Made by a program: the position numbers and the translations under genes
NCBI RefSeq assembly: GCF_024713975.1
Contig: NC_091104.1
Location: 17,131,580-17,195,579 of the forward strand
From: Paralichthys olivaceus
Taxonomy: Eukaryota; Chordata; Actinopteri; Pleuronectiformes; Paralichthyidae
Direction of reading: 5' to 3'
Length of the DNA stretch: 64,000 nt
Notes under the pieces: model-generated
The model's input: only the letters and a program-made list of their open reading frames with translations
Databases searched by the model: none
Told to the model about the DNA's origin: nothing
Shown here: positions 1 to 43,834 of the stretch, in pieces
Layout of the letters: each line of letters begins with the position of its first letter
Numbering within the stretch: position 1 is the stretch's first letter

Positions 1-3000
1 TCGGAAGACATAAAGAGACATGGAAAAAAATGGAGGCCAAAGTCCCAGACAGTTTAGGATGGCATGTGCGCCTGATGTCGCCTTATATGGTCACAGCGAG
101 ATGGGGCAAATGGGTAGATTGGGTGCCCGGGCTGCACGGGAAGCCCAAATCTGAACTCTTGCAGCTCATAGTAGGGGGTTTGGTGTGGGGCGGAGTTGTG
201 GTTGCTGGGGCTCAGTGGTGACCCCCTGCATCAGGGAGCCCCCTCTCCTCTGGAGCGGGCGGACTATGGCTCATTGAGATGCAGGGCACAGGGTGGTGGG
301 CCACAGCTGCAGCCTACAGGCAGAGCCCGGCAGAAAAGGGCCGAAGGGATGGCGGGGGCGGCTGAGGAAAAACCAACAAAAGGCGCAGCCCCCCACCCCC
401 CTCCTCCCTCGCTTTGGAGTTCAGATTCTCTAATCCTCAACCTCCGTCTAACCCCCCCTTCTCATCCGATTCTCACCACTCACACGCACAGTTCACGCAG
501 TTACCACTGGCTCCCTTCCTCTCATCCCCAAGCTATGAATGGCCAGACAGGGACAAAACCCAACAGCAGCCCCCGCAGGAAGTCCAACCACTGGGTGTAG
601 GCACTGAGAGGCGCGTTTTGTCTAACCCTCTCACTGTGTGTGCACGTGTGTGTGTTTGTGTGTGGTTTACATGGTGCCAGATGACTAAGGTGCAATACAC
701 TGTTGTCTGTGACTCTGAAAGTGTTATAAGAAGATGGCGGGACAGAACGGGGGGGGCGAGATGTAACAGAGCTGTTGGTTTGTCAGGACACTGTGGATGA
801 TGAATGCTGAATGATGTGTGTTATTAAATCCAACAAGCTACAGCAGCTGGGACCTTGGCATTCCCCGACATTGTCATGCAGAGACGGACAGAACGGAACG
901 CTTCTCGGAAACAGCCACTAACCTCTGTCATTCTCTGTCATCTTTCTCTCTCTCTTCCTGATGTCTAAAGCATTCCACATGTTTCTTCCTTTTGTTAATT
1001 GACCCCTCAATGAGGCTGCCTCGCCAGCCCGTACTGTCAAAGCCTCTGAAACCAAGTTGACTTGCTAATGGCTTCAGCGTCAAGAGGAAGCATAAATACA
1101 AATTTGCATTGGATGTTTTTCTTGCCATTTCCTCTAGAATCAGGTGAAACTCATAGGTTAAAGTAGTTTCACAAATCTTAAAGACACATACCTGAGATAA
1201 AATGATTAAATTAAAGCTAGGGTTTGTAATCCTGGAAAAGCTGTCAAGAGCAGGCTACGCTTTAAAACTCTGCAACCGATACATCCCACCACCTCCCATC
1301 AGCGGTCAAAGCTACACCCCCAAAGCACTTTTCTGTGACTTTCTCGCTAACTTCTGGCTTTTGTCTTTGCTTCAGAGGTCTATGTCTCGTAAGTGGCGGA
1401 AGACTCCGGTCATACACAGTGAGAGCACAGGTAGGGTTTGCGCAGGCAGGTCGGTGTGTGACCGGTACACCAACTGATCATTTAATCCAGTCCAAATGAG
1501 ATGATTGGTTGTGTTTATTGCAGTGCTAAGAAGTCCAGACACCGGCTTTTTATTCTTTCTATTTCAGACAATTAATTTTTATTGTTGTCTATCAGGATAT
1601 GAAGAGGATTTCAACCGTGTTTCAGAAACAACTTACAAACCCTACCTTTAAATATAGTTTACCAAACAAATCTCCCAATATTAAAACCTCCCTGGGGGTT
1701 ACCATTTCAGATCTCACACCAGTATTTTTACAAAATAGTGCTCATGCATATGCAAACAGACATGCTCCACCGTGTACAGCTGTGGTTGAACCTGTTCTCT
1801 CAGCGTGTGTGTTAAGGGTATAGAGGGCGTGTTGACGGCGTGCTTGAGCTGTCCACACATAGGGCCCGTGCAGCAGTTGGCAAATAAAGATGAATTCTGT
1901 TGTGTTTGGCAGCGGTTCTCCGTTCATTATTTTCCACTTTGCCCAGCGCATCCCAGACCTCAGCAGCTGCTTGTCATGTAAAGACACTCTATCAGGCCCT
2001 GACAGCTCCTCCCATACACACACGTACGCAAGCACACATTATGCATGGCTCATACACACTTCACTTGCGCTTGCACCCCCCACACGCAGTCGTACATATG
2101 TGGGGAACATATGTAGTGATCTGTCTCACTACCGCTCCACTCAGCACAACTCTTTGCACACTGTGTAGCTTTCTCATCCCCTTGAGTTCTCTCATCTCTC
2201 ATCTGGTGTCAAATCAGTCTTCTCGCTCCGCCGTCCTTCCCCTAATTTGGTTGAGTTGAGTCACATGTGCGCTGTCACACTTTACATTTATTAGAAAAGC
2301 ATTTGATTCAGGGACACAGATCATTTAGTGGATGCCTCCTCACAGCAGAGTGAGTCAACTCTGTTGCAGTTGAACCCGACACTTGAAGCAGGTTTTATCT
2401 TATCTAGGTTGTGGTCAGTCTGTCTGTTGGCTAGTTTCCTGTTTTGGAGAACACGTTGACATCAAAAGAGTTTAGTTTACTGGAACACAGGGTTGATGAA
2501 CTGACTTAAAAGCAGAAGGCTCTCCTATGTTGTTTTGTGGCCCCATTGTCTTTTGTCAGCATTCGGCACTGTGTTTCTCACTGTACACAGGATGCATTGG
2601 AGTCTATTCTCCAAAGCGTCAAAGTCAAGTCGTATCTTCTATCAATCTATTTGGAGCTACTGTAAAGACAGGAGTTTTGAAAAATATTTAGTGAATAGAT
2701 TGATTTATTATTTGTGCATAAATACCATAATAATACATTCTATGCTCACATATTATCTCCTGTTCTAGTTAATAATAAAAAAAATACAGAAAGCAAATCT
2801 GTCAGTTGTCTGTTCTTGTTTTGTTGGGGCCTATGACAGACACAGCATGGAAAATAGAACCGAATAAAAGGAGAAGAAGGGAAAATCGGTGTAAATGGGA
2901 AACTGACAAGGGTCATCTTTGTTGCTTACTCTCTAAGGGTAGACTGTTTGTGTGGGGGGGTTGATCTTCAGAGTGGTGGAGACACACACACACACACACA

Positions 3001-6000
3001 GACAGACAACCGGATATAGCTGCTTCCACTGTCGTCATGTGACCAGTTTGTGGTCGCAGACGAGGAAGTTGCAGTGTCTAGAAAGAGCAGGCTCTTGCTA
3101 AGAATTTAAGTTGCAGATGTGGATTTACACATCTGTGGCTGCCATTTACTTTCAGAGATGTGTGTTGAAAAGCCAAACTTCACACAAACAATTTAGCCTT
3201 TTTTACAACCACATGTGAAAAGTGTGTTTATATCACAGTGGGGATGAAACGGTTAACAGTTTCAGGCTTTAATAACGGTGGTGATTTCGTTGATACTGTA
3301 ACAGCACGAGCTGTGTGTGCTCTGACTCTAGCTAGCAATTGTTAACTCCCACTGTCGCCACATCGTGAACCTTGTTTACATATGGTTGTAGTGTTCTTAC
3401 ATGGCTGATTCTTTGTTAATAATGGTTATTTTGCATATTTGATTTGCTTCTCTAAAGATTAATTTGGACCTGACTTACAGGAAGTTTTCATTGTAAAATA
3501 AAAAGCTTCTTTACTGTTATGGTTGGACATTTAATATGGTGTTGTAGTATTATTTTGATTGATGTTAAATATGTTATTTGAATATAAAACAAAAAATGAT
3601 TTAGTTGGTAGTTTTTCAACATTTTCAGCACATTTTATAGATACCATGGTAGTGATGATCTATCTGATCCTATGAAATGTCTCTGGTGACAATACTCTCC
3701 ACCGGTGAGACGAGAAACTTCAGTTTTGGTGTTCACACTGGAGCCCTTTGTGTGATGTCATGGTGTCAGGTAGGGGGCTCATTATACTGCCTCTGCATTG
3801 TGAACATACTGTCCTTTAGTGTGTGCTGGCATGAACTATAGCTGGGGGATATGGGTCAGCCAAAACCTGACCACAGAGGGAGGCACCAGCTGGGGCCAGG
3901 CTGAGGAGAACAAGGCTCAGTTTGTAGACTTTCTAGCTTCACCCGGAAGGATTCATTTTTGATTGTGTCAAACAGGCTGTTGGTTTAGTTCCTACCTTGC
4001 TGCTTATGACTGCATTTGCTCTTCTTCATTCAAATGTCTAAAAACGACCTATATCATATATTTTATCGACTTGTGTACTTACGTTATACAAACTGTTTCT
4101 AACAATGTTCAAACCCAGAGAAACCCCCAATTTTATTCAAGGCTTTAAAATCAGTCATATCCGCTTTACCCGTGGCTCTGCTCGTCTCTTCCATAACTTC
4201 CGGGGAAAACAACGTAGGAGGAAGGGAAAACACTCCGCAAGCCAGTGAGCCAGTCAGCTGTTTTTTCCTTCCACTGTTTCTGTTGGTCACTTGTAATGGA
4301 TCATGATTATTCATTTGCCATTTGCAGCAAAACATGGGTAAAACTTTAATCTGTTACCTCATCAGTGAAGGTAGATTTTAACTCCCACGATCCCACGCTG
4401 CTTCACGACATCATCGAACTAAGTCTTTTGTTATTGTTTTGATCGAGAGACCCCCAATGTCCTACTTTTAAAATTAACCTCTTTTGTGCTTTGATTATTT
4501 CGTTTATAAATTAATGATGTATGGAAGCTTCCACTTTGCTGAAGTGCTGAAGTCTGGTTCTCTTGAAGGCTTGTGATAAATAAACACCATGCATGTGGAT
4601 TCTCTGGAGACCAGCGTGCACGTGTGGGTGACTGATGTGGAAGTTTATTGATGAGGCTCGTAGATTTAAATGGACAAACAACTCATCACGATAATTACAT
4701 TACATTGAAACAGGCGTGAGGGATATGCATCCAATGTATTGCTGCCTGTGTATTATTTCAATTAAGGTACATCCAGTTGTTGGGAGGTAGCGAGAGTGGC
4801 AATCCCACGGCTGAGGAAGTTGAGCTACTTTCTAAATGAGCTATGGTTGTGTGTGAAAATACTTAGTCTGCAAATAAGGAGATGAAAAATCTTCTCCCAT
4901 GACATGATGAAAAATGTAATAACACATCAGACATCTGCTGTGGATTGAAGACTATAGTATATTGTGCTTTTGGGCAGATGTTTCCTTCTACTGTGGCAAG
5001 CGTTCCCAGCACCTTGCCAGTCACGGTAAATCAGGTATTTTTCACACTTTGGTGTTTGCTTTGGGTTTAATAACATGACGCTCTGCTGGAACAGGATGTA
5101 CAAACAGCCTGGTTCATGCTGCTGCTGTGTGTGGTCAAGTTTGCCAGAATGAGGAGGCTCTTCTAAAGCGTCCTTTTCTTCTTGCCTTTTTTATCTTGAC
5201 TGAGAAAAGCCATATGGAGGATGTCCCATTAGAGAGCAGGAAGGGGAAGTTCATAATTTTGATGTGTCTGGACTGACAAATATTGAAAAGTGACAATATA
5301 AAACATTTGCCATCACTTTAAATATTTTATAGTAACATAAACTAAGCTGCTGTTTGGTCAGACTGATCTGTGACCAGTTTCATCAGTCACAAGTGAATGT
5401 TTGAGGGAGGGTAACAGAAGCTCATATTGACACCTCTCCCCTACACACACATCACACACACATCACACTTCTGTGTTGGAGGAAATGGGGCAATTAAGGA
5501 CAGCTTGCCACAACTCTGCATGGGGTTAATATGCAGCTCCGTGATTAAAAATAAATTACACTTTTCCTGTATAAATATTCAAGTCCCACTCCGCTGTGTG
5601 CCACTGCCTTGTTATGGTATGTAAGCTATTTTTTTCTACCCCCGTCTGCACAACATCTGGCGCAGCATTTCCTGAAGCATCACCGGAATAAATTGGGTTT
5701 CGTCTGCCGAGGAGACTTTTATTTGTGTGATGCTGGTTTGTTTAAGTGAACGGGACGGACATGCGTGGCTTGAGGTTATGGGTGTTGTCTGGAAAATGGG
5801 AAATTGTGGAAAGTTTTATTGGAAAAAATCGATGCAACTTTGGCAAACATGATGGTGGTGGTACAAAATAATTGATAGGGAAGAGACAGAGAAGCGGTTG
5901 TGGTGGATAAAACTACATGTACAGTTCTAGCATCTGTATTGTAAAAGGGACCTCAACCAAATACTCCTGCATAAATGGAAAATAGTGTTATAAAGCCTTT

Positions 6001-7180
6001 TATAGCACCAGCTGTGTGAAGTCTGATAAATTGGTCTCAAGTGGTGTCACTTGAGTCAGCATTGCTCGGGGCTGAAAACTACAAGCTGAAAATTAGAAGA
6101 AAAATCTGTGCGTGTGGAATTAGAAAAAGTCAGCCTTTATTTAGGGGGCAGTGCAAGTATGAAATGGGGAGATAGAATGGGGGAAGAGACGCAGCAAAGG
6201 ACTGGGTTGAAACCAAACCTGTGCAGGAGGAGTCAAGCCTCTGTAGTTAATCAGACTTTTATAGTCTGCTCCTCATCTGTGCTTGAGGCTAAATAAGCCG
6301 TTAAAAGGGTATAAGCGTGTTTTTAAAAAAAGCACAGCCAAGGACAGTATTTGGAGCCAGAGTCTGTGCAGTAAGGATGAGGATATGGAATGGAGATCCC
6401 ACCAATGCGTGCATTTGACCCATCCTGAGCCAGTCTCAGCTGCCAGTCACCCTATTTTAAGAACTACCTAAAATGACAGAAACTTATTTGGCATATAGTT
6501 TGTGAGTAACCTAGACACCAGGTTTTAACAAGGAACAATAATTTGTAGAATTAAGAAAAACACATTTCAGATTCTACTGCTTTTTTTTAAATTTCATTTT
6601 TGGTCTCTAGTTCAACGATGTGACAGAAAGATGATGCTTAATTGTTGTTACACCTTTTAATCTGACAAAATATTATGTTTGTTTGTTTTTTCTACAGCAG
6701 ACATTTTTTTTAAGCAGAACTTTTTCCCAGCAACTTTCACTGACCTGGATCTTAAATTTGAATTTACCAGTTCAAGGCAACGTTCTGAGAAAGTTTTCAG
6801 ACAGTTTGAATGTTCCCCGAGAGTCTACTTTTGCAAGTGGCTGCTGCGAAGGGGAACAGACCAGTAGAGAGAAAGGGTCCAGACTCCGACTAAAACAACC
6901 ATTTGTCGTGCAGCTGACCTACACTAACAGAGACGATGACAAGATGGTCATTTTAGGGAGCGCCACTTAACAGCTTAGTAATTAGACTGTAGGAAATGGA
7001 TTGCAGCTCTGGGAATTAACACAGAAAGTAATGGAACGACACTGCTTAACTATTAATCATGAAACTACAATATAAACAAAGCAGTTGTGCATCGGTGTGA
7101 GGTCTCTCAATTACTGTGTCACGAGTTGTTTAATTTTGCCTCCCTTATCTCATTGTTTCTCAATCTCTTTCTCATATCAG
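1..7180. other. Non-coding sequence, probably akt1 intron (upstream part)
   Basis: No exon of a recognisable gene is visible here. The first akt1 exon in the window starts at 7181 in the middle of a glycine codon, so the preceding coding exon (normally about 15 codons ending in HKR) must lie upstream. I looked for its expected conserved tryptophan-containing peptide and did not find it, so this stretch is inferred to be intron. Bases 200-450 are GC-rich and 1200-1660 hold an inverted-repeat element. There is a short CA run near 2985-3000. The remainder is AT-rich and shows nothing I can name. An unrecognised 5' non-coding exon or enhancer cannot be excluded. Confidence 0.6.
1205..1655. mobile_element. 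MITE-like inverted-repeat element
   Basis: The left arm at about 1211-1230 reads TTAAAGCTAGGGTTTGTAA. The reverse complement of 1633-1652 reads TTAAAGGTAGGGTTTGTAA. One mismatch in 19 positions over a separation of about 440 bases is far beyond chance and marks a non-autonomous DNA transposon. The interior has no transposase reading frame. Exact ends and the target duplication are not clear because both flanks are AT-rich. Confidence 0.65.
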
Positions 7181-20293
<13,113 letters not shown>

Positions 20294-22210
20294 ACAACTC
20301 TCAAAACATTCCTCTGGTCCCACCGTCGCCCACCCCCCCAGCCCCCCAGCCCCCTCAACCTCACCCAACAACCCGCCCGACTGCACTCTCAAAAAACACC
20401 GGGGGTCACAAACACAGCCCGGCCCACCCAGCGTTGTCTGCAGATGCCGTCGTCGGATGCAACACTTCCAGTCTGAAAGTTGTGCCATTTACAGAGGAGG
20501 AGATAAAACCAATATTACTGTCGTTATTGTGCGTGGCCTCGGAAGACCGATCCCAGAGAGAGAGAGAGTTAACACTATCCTGTATTTCCTGGTTGTTATG
20601 TTGTATACTGAGCAGGCATCCATACTCCATAATGACATGGGAAATGTAGTCATTATGCACAAATTAGGCCACTGCTATTAATTTTTGAGAAGGGCCATTT
20701 AATATCGAACATATTGAACAGTTTTAAATAGAAATAGGCATACTGTGGACCAAAAACACCATGTGAGCAGAGGGTTTGTGTGTGAGTGGGTAATTTCCTC
20801 TTTATGACTTCTGACCAATTCAAACACCATTGAAGCAGACCGAGACATTTCTGGTTCCTAACATGAATGTACCGTATCAAAATAAAGTCATCCTTTCTGC
20901 AGACTTGCATGTTTAATTCTCCTAAAGAGAGGAGAGGATTTTCTGTTTCTTTTTTTACTTTTCTACTTATCCGATGCAAAACTCTTCCAGCGGTCGGTCT
21001 GTTGTCTTATCATCACGCCGCACCTCAATGGGTCTGATCAATCAATTGTGCAATACAGTCTGATGTGAGGAACGACAGACACGCAGAGAATGCAGAGTGA
21101 TTAATCATTAAGGTAGAAAGCCGGCCTGCAGTGGACGACTGTTGTTACCTGTTCAAATAACAGAGTCACTGAGAGAGACACCCCCCCCTTCACAGTTTCC
21201 AGGTCAGCATAACAAATAAATCCTCCCCCTCTTTCCCTGAATAAAGTGCTTATAGTTCCTGATGCCTTTATATCTGGACGTTCTGCTGCAGACGGGGCCG
21301 ACGCTCAGAAACTCTTCTCTGGGTTTCTCCATGTACAGAACAGTATTGGGTGTTTTTATTTTTATTCTCCACCACCCAGTGCAATCGCTGCAGCCTCAGT
21401 GAGGTCACTTAAACAAAATACACTTCTTTAGGAAAACTGTGCAAACAAACTGGGCTTTACGGGGGTAAAAACACACGCACACACACACAGAGTCATCTTT
21501 TTGAGTTGCTTCTTTTCGGAGGGGATCGCCGCCCCCTTCACAAGCTTCTGAGTTTATTTATATGAGACCAGCGTTGACTAAAATGAGTTTTACTGTGCCA
21601 ATGATATGCACTTTGCTGCCCTAAAATGATTGTATTTGGACTCTTTATTTGTACTTTATGGTTGGTAAAGACTAAATTAGCTTCTTTATAATGTAAATTC
21701 AAATGTGGATAAAAACAAATAAAACTTGTTTGTTTAAATGATTCTCCCCTTTTTACAGACGGCCGAGGCTAAACTGAGACTCATGGGAACTGAAACTTTT
21801 TTAAATTTTATTATTATTATTATTATTATTTCAAAGTGTACTAGGAGGTTTCCAAAAGTGCTTCAGTATTTTTTACGATGACAGATAATCATTTTTCAAA
21901 AGTGCATCATACGTTATTGAATGTAATGGTTTTTACGATTTTTGTGTTCACTTTCAATCATTTTGCAAACATCTTGTTCAGTTTTTTTTTTCAATCTGAT
22001 TGTTACTTATTCCTATGCACACTCACCCTTTGCTGCCACCTTCTGAAAATAGGGAAATGCATTTTATACTTTTTATTTCAACTTTTTTGTTTTGTACCTG
22101 CCCTCCCGTTTTTTCCTGAGACTGAGGACACCAGCTTTAGTAAAACAAATAATATAAACTTTGTACACTGTTTTTACTTGTCTCTTTCAAATTGATGAAA
22201 TAAAAAGGTC
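20294..22210 (+). other. akt1: akt1 3'UTR with two candidate polyadenylation signals
   Basis: AATAAA occurs at 20881-20886 and again at 22199-22204, the latter followed by a TG-rich stretch. No coding exon is visible between the stop codon and these signals. A (TTA)n run lies at 21806-21830. Use of either site is inferred, not shown. Confidence 0.55.
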
Positions 22211-22254
22211 TTAACAATACACTGTGTACGCCCATATTTGACAAGATGTAAGTA

Positions 22255-22345
22255 TTATCTATACCACTTAGCATGTGAGGGTCACGGGCGGAACTGGAGC
22301 CAATTCCAGCCAACATTCAGCGAGAGGTGTGGTACACATTGAGCA
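22255..22345. repeat. Short copy of teleost retroposon repeat
   Basis: GGGTCACGGGCGGAACTGGAGCC followed by CCAGCCAACATTCAGCGAGAGG matches the 5' section of the element at 26760-27085. Only about 90 bases are recognisable. Confidence 0.6.
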
Positions 22346-24958
22346 TTATCTCAACCATAACTTACTTTATATTATTATTTAGCAGCAGAGTTAGACATAG
22401 ATTTGAGTCTTACATTAACATGTTTATTAGTTTATTATACAGCGATTGCAAGGAGTGATGGGAAATAGTAATATCCGTCTGTATTATTTTTCACACAAAC
22501 ATTTATTTACACTTCCTCTTATTTCTTTCCTTGTTCTGGTCGCACCTTGAGAGAATTTCTTTAATTTACTTGGCCTTACAGATGAACTGGTTATAATTAC
22601 TCTCAAAACTGGTTCACATGTTCATTTAGAATGATTATATTTGGGAGGTCAAAGGTCAAGGTGACCCCCTGAAACTGCACTGGTTGGCAGAGGCATACAA
22701 TTGCAGGGTGTTTTTTTTAAGCAGCAATAATTTGAACTTTATTGTCTTGAGATTTTATTTGAGTTTAAGGATATAAACATGTGTGACTTGGCAATAAACT
22801 CTACATCTGTAGCCTGTACCTTTCCTCTCTGCTGCTAATGTAAGAGTCAACTTTGTTTATCTAAACCAGACTGTGATCACACCCTGCAGACAAAACACTG
22901 CTAAGCGTGTGTGAGATGTGTTCCAACACTCAGAGGCTCTGACTGTGTCTTGGCCCTGTTCTCCGCCTCTGCAGGACTGCTCAGGTCCACGTCTGGGGCC
23001 CTGCAGCTGGTCTGAGACGGGGAGAGATGTCTCCCTCGGGCCCTCGGGCAGATGGTACAGTCTCTGGAGCAGATGTTGACAGCCAGGGCTCACAGTCTGT
23101 CACTGGGCAAGCTGCAACGCACAGCGCCACACAGCAGGACCGAGGTTTTTGGCTCACCTGACAACCATCCCTCACCTGACTCCAGCTGCACTGGCCAACA
23201 CTCACCACAGAGCTGGGGCTGCAGATCTGCCACCGGCCTCCCGTGGGTGATGTAGTGTTGTGCTGCGTGGAGAAAGTGTCACTCACACGCAGCCTGCAAG
23301 CCAGAGCAGTTTTTCTTTTTTGCACTAGATGCAAAAAATATTTCCTGTTACAGTGTTACATCAAAATAAAGCGTAATTTATATTTGAATATCCAGTGAGT
23401 GTCATAATTCAGGCACTATTACTCCTGTTGACAAAATCGAATATGCTTTTTGAATCTATAGAAAGCAAAATTATTATTTCCAGTATATATTATGTAAATG
23501 ACTGCAACTCAAAATAAGTAGCATGTCCCTTCTGTTTCACTCTTTCAATGCTATGTGATACTCTTATACTGTTATCTTGTATATTTTTACATTCAACTAT
23601 AGAGAATATTCATCTCTGTTATCTACTGTCACAGATGTCACACTGCATGACGTAAGTAGAGGGCTGTTGTGCTCATGGACATTTGAACTTGATTGGTCTT
23701 CCTTTCTGTAACTGCAAGAAAAAATGCCTTTAAATTTCAGAAAAAAAGGCAGAGGAGAAACTGAGAAGAGAACAGAACAAATCATCTTTTTCACATCATT
23801 ATCTGTAAGAGATATGTGCCTTTCGAAAGTTTCCAAAACATTGCCGATTCGTTTTTATAGGGTTTGGTGGAGGAAGCTGGTGTCATGATCTGGTTTCTTT
23901 ATGTGTGGGTGTAGGTGTTAGCAGGCACTTGGAAACATTTTCACCTTGTTGATATTCTACATTATAAGCGTAAGGTAAATTACATTATAAGATAACCTGT
24001 ATTCTGTTTAAATCAACATCATTATAGCTTCATTGTTTGCATCATTATACGCACAGAAAGTTTTGCACATGTGAGGAATATTTTAGCACATTATAGAAAT
24101 ACTTTACCTCACATGGATGCTAGAGGAAATTATTTTATCCCTTTATTTATTTAATTTTCACTTTACTGCTAAAATATTAAAGAGTGATTAATGTGATGGG
24201 TGGAGGGATGAATGGAGATGATCTGAACCTCAATAAAAGACACTGGCTGAATTGAAATTGCCCTCAATTTGAAAAATGTAACTTGGAGATAAACGTGGTA
24301 AATCGGAACTAGAGCGCCATCCAGCGGTTATCACGCTTGTGGAAAAACTATTTCCGTTGAATTGATGTCACACCTCACATCTGACAGCAGAAGATTTGTT
24401 TGGCTGTAAATGGGAGCAGAGAATTACTCAGACTCTGCAGGTCTAGTGTAAGATTGAAAAATCTAAATACACATGTTTTTATATAATGTAACAACTGGTG
24501 TCAAACAACAATAAGTCATTATTTGAATCTCAAACTCTGATTATATTCAAAGTATAAAAACAGATTTAATAAGTATACATTTTATTATTTAACTTTAGTG
24601 TACACATTATTCTGTCTGATGACATGAAGCGTAAAATACGACTACAGCCCAAGATCGTCTATAGAGGTGATGAACCACTAGATGGTTAAAACTCCAGGCA
24701 GGTCTGCCTAACCAGGCTCTCTAATCCTCTACCCCTGCAATTTCATGTTTCTATTTAGTAATTTACTCATTAATTTAACAACAATTTCCTGTTTATATTC
24801 TGCTGACAGTATAAGGATACTGCCCACCCCTGCTAGATTTAATTTGTGCATTTACTTAGAGCAACATTTCTTATACCAATAGTATATAATTATTCAAATA
24901 TATCAACTGCTATAGAAGACGTGTATCTATATATTTAACACACCTCACTTGTTTACAC
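22346..24958. other. Intergenic region between akt1 and cep170b
   Basis: Mostly AT-rich, without recognisable genes. Bases 22650-22705 (GGTCAAAGGTCAAGGTGACC) resemble a common fish repeat. Bases 22960-23260 are GC-rich and preceded by an acceptor-like CTCCGCCTCTGCAG, but no frame is long or familiar. In human a ZBTB42 gene lies in this interval; no zinc finger or BTB sequence was seen here. Confidence 0.6.
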
Positions 24959-24964
24959 ACTCTC

Positions 24965-25014
<50 letters not shown>

Positions 25015-25031
25015 ATCGTCTATATATATAG
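24959..25031. repeat. (TC)n followed by (TA)n simple repeat
   Basis: A run of TC dinucleotides passes directly into alternating TA, interrupted by ATCGTC and resumed. Confidence 0.95.
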
Positions 25032-25190
25032 ATAGTAATATTATAATAGTATATTAAGTATATTATATTTTTATTGTATAGTGTTCAGCTTATAGCTCTC
25101 TCTCTTTGTCGTCAGTTTTCATAAACAACATAATTGCTTTTAACATGTGCTTTTTATTTCCCATAATTTATTTTTACCATTCATCCCTGT

Positions 25191-25192
<2 letters not shown>

Positions 25193-25231
<39 letters not shown>
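25193..25231. repeat. (GT)n microsatellite
   Basis: Perfect GT dinucleotide run of about 38 bases just upstream of the CpG-rich putative promoter of cep170b. Confidence 0.97.
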
Positions 25232-25232
<1 letters not shown>

Positions 25233-25289
25233 TCCTAATAATTTTACAGTGAGCTTCATTCTTTGAATTCACAGGGAAACCGGTCAGAG

Positions 25290-25660
25290 TGAGACCTCTC
25301 GCGTCGCCTCCCTCCTCCGCCACCTCTGTGAGCGGACTGACAGGACTTGTCGAAGTGACGTCACCGTGTCCGGGAGGAGGAGACGGCGGAGTTTCGGCCG
25401 TTTGACAGAAGAAGAAGAAGAACAGGCAGCAGGAGAAGAAGAAGAAGAAGAAGAAAAGGAGGAGCAGGAGCAGCAGGAGGAGGAGGATGAAGATGAAGAA
25501 GGTGTGATACAGTCTGTGGGGGTGACCGACCTTTACCTGTCCGGTGTTTTACCTTGAGCCGTCTGTCGTGACTCTACCTGCCGCTCGTCGAGTGTCCTCC
25601 TCCGCCGTGAGACGTGAAACTGTGGCTTCAGTCCGGAGCAGAGCGGAGCTGGAGCTGAAG
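25290..25660 (+). promoter_or_regulatory. cep170b: Putative cep170b promoter and non-coding first exon
   Basis: The block is CpG-rich compared with the AT-rich surroundings and holds a perfect palindromic CRE, TGACGTCA, at 25356-25363. A polypurine GAA/GGA run follows at 25408-25502. A good donor, CTGAAG|GTGCGT, occurs at 25661, consistent with a 5'UTR exon spliced to the ATG exon whose acceptor ends at 27130. The glutamate-rich reading frame through the GAA run has no ATG start and is not considered coding. Transcription start is inferred. Confidence 0.55.
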
Positions 25661-26385
25661 GTGCGTCCCTGTTTGTTCGGCGACACAGCGTCCCTGTCAC
25701 CGACGTTCCAAACAACACCGCTGCTACGTTCACGTGTCGAGACGAAGCTTTTAGTCCGAGCTACGCGGTGTTTTTGTTTCAGCTGCTGTGTCTCCGGAGG
25801 TAACGTTTAGGTGGCCAAGGTTACAGGAAGTAAAAACCTGTGGAAGTTTGAAGTTGTTCGCTCGCAACAGGTTTTCCCTTCAAAGCTAATGAATCAAACC
25901 CAGTGTTCATTAAGAGGAGTCTCTAGCAGAGTAGCTACTGTTGTAATGTCTGCTATTCTCTGTTGACACAAGTAAACCTGTCTGCCTCTAACGTGGCTGA
26001 CTCACCATCACAAGCACAAAATATGTCCAGAGTGGTAGTTTAATTATATTAGGTTAGCAGAAACTGAATTGGTTGGATAAACAGGTTTAACTGAGGCGAC
26101 ATGATGACTTCCCCTCTCTAATCCCTGCATTGAAGAACGGAAGAGGACACAGGTGTTGGATTATGTTCACTAAAACCATATTAATAATTATCACAAGGTT
26201 ATTTTCATCAACAGCAATATATTAAAGGTTACTGCTACGTATATCCATCGATATATTGCTTATGCATTGGGTAAACACGGTGAGGAAGTGTAACACATAC
26301 TTGATCTACATCAGGTTTGTTGAATTTTTCGCTGTTTTTAAAACATTTATTTGCTCTGCTCATATAGAAGAGTTTAAAATCAATC

Positions 26386-26640
26386 AATCAGTCAAATTAG
26401 ATTTGTATAGCCCATATTCCTAAATCACAATTTGCCACACTGAATTTAAAAAGGTGCAACATCATTTGCACTCAACCCTCAACAAGAGTGTGAAAAACTA
26501 GAACTAAAACTATCTTTTATTAGAAGAAAGAATTGTAGAAACCTCAAAGAGAGCAGCAAGTGAGGGATCCAATAGATTAAAACCACAACATTCACTCAGG
26601 AGCAAACGTCAAGGAGCAAAACATTCTCTTTTAGACTAAA
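26386..26640 (+). repeat. Common teleost interspersed repeat (family A)
   Basis: The string TTTGTATAGCCCATATTCC followed by AAATCACAATTTG and CAACCCTCAACAAGAGT is recognisable as a repeat seen throughout percomorph genomes. A second, inverted piece lies at 56150-56240. Confidence 0.7.
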
Positions 26641-26759
26641 AAGAAATAATAATGTGATATTTATTCATGTAGACTGATATAAACATCTTTGAGTCTTGAT
26701 AAAATTTTTAGCCCTCTTTTCCAGCCTTTCATTCAGGTTTTTAAATTTGACATCCGTCC

Positions 26760-43834
<17,075 letters not shown>

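Noticed and set aside
196-600. Open frame of 134 codons, + strand
   Set aside because: No ATG at the proposed beginning, no known family resemblance, low-complexity Pro/His/Ser content and no splice context; probably chance in GC-rich sequence.
25366-25557. Glutamate-rich open frame through the GAA run
   Set aside because: Starts with GTG rather than ATG and only translates a simple repeat; better explained as 5'UTR.
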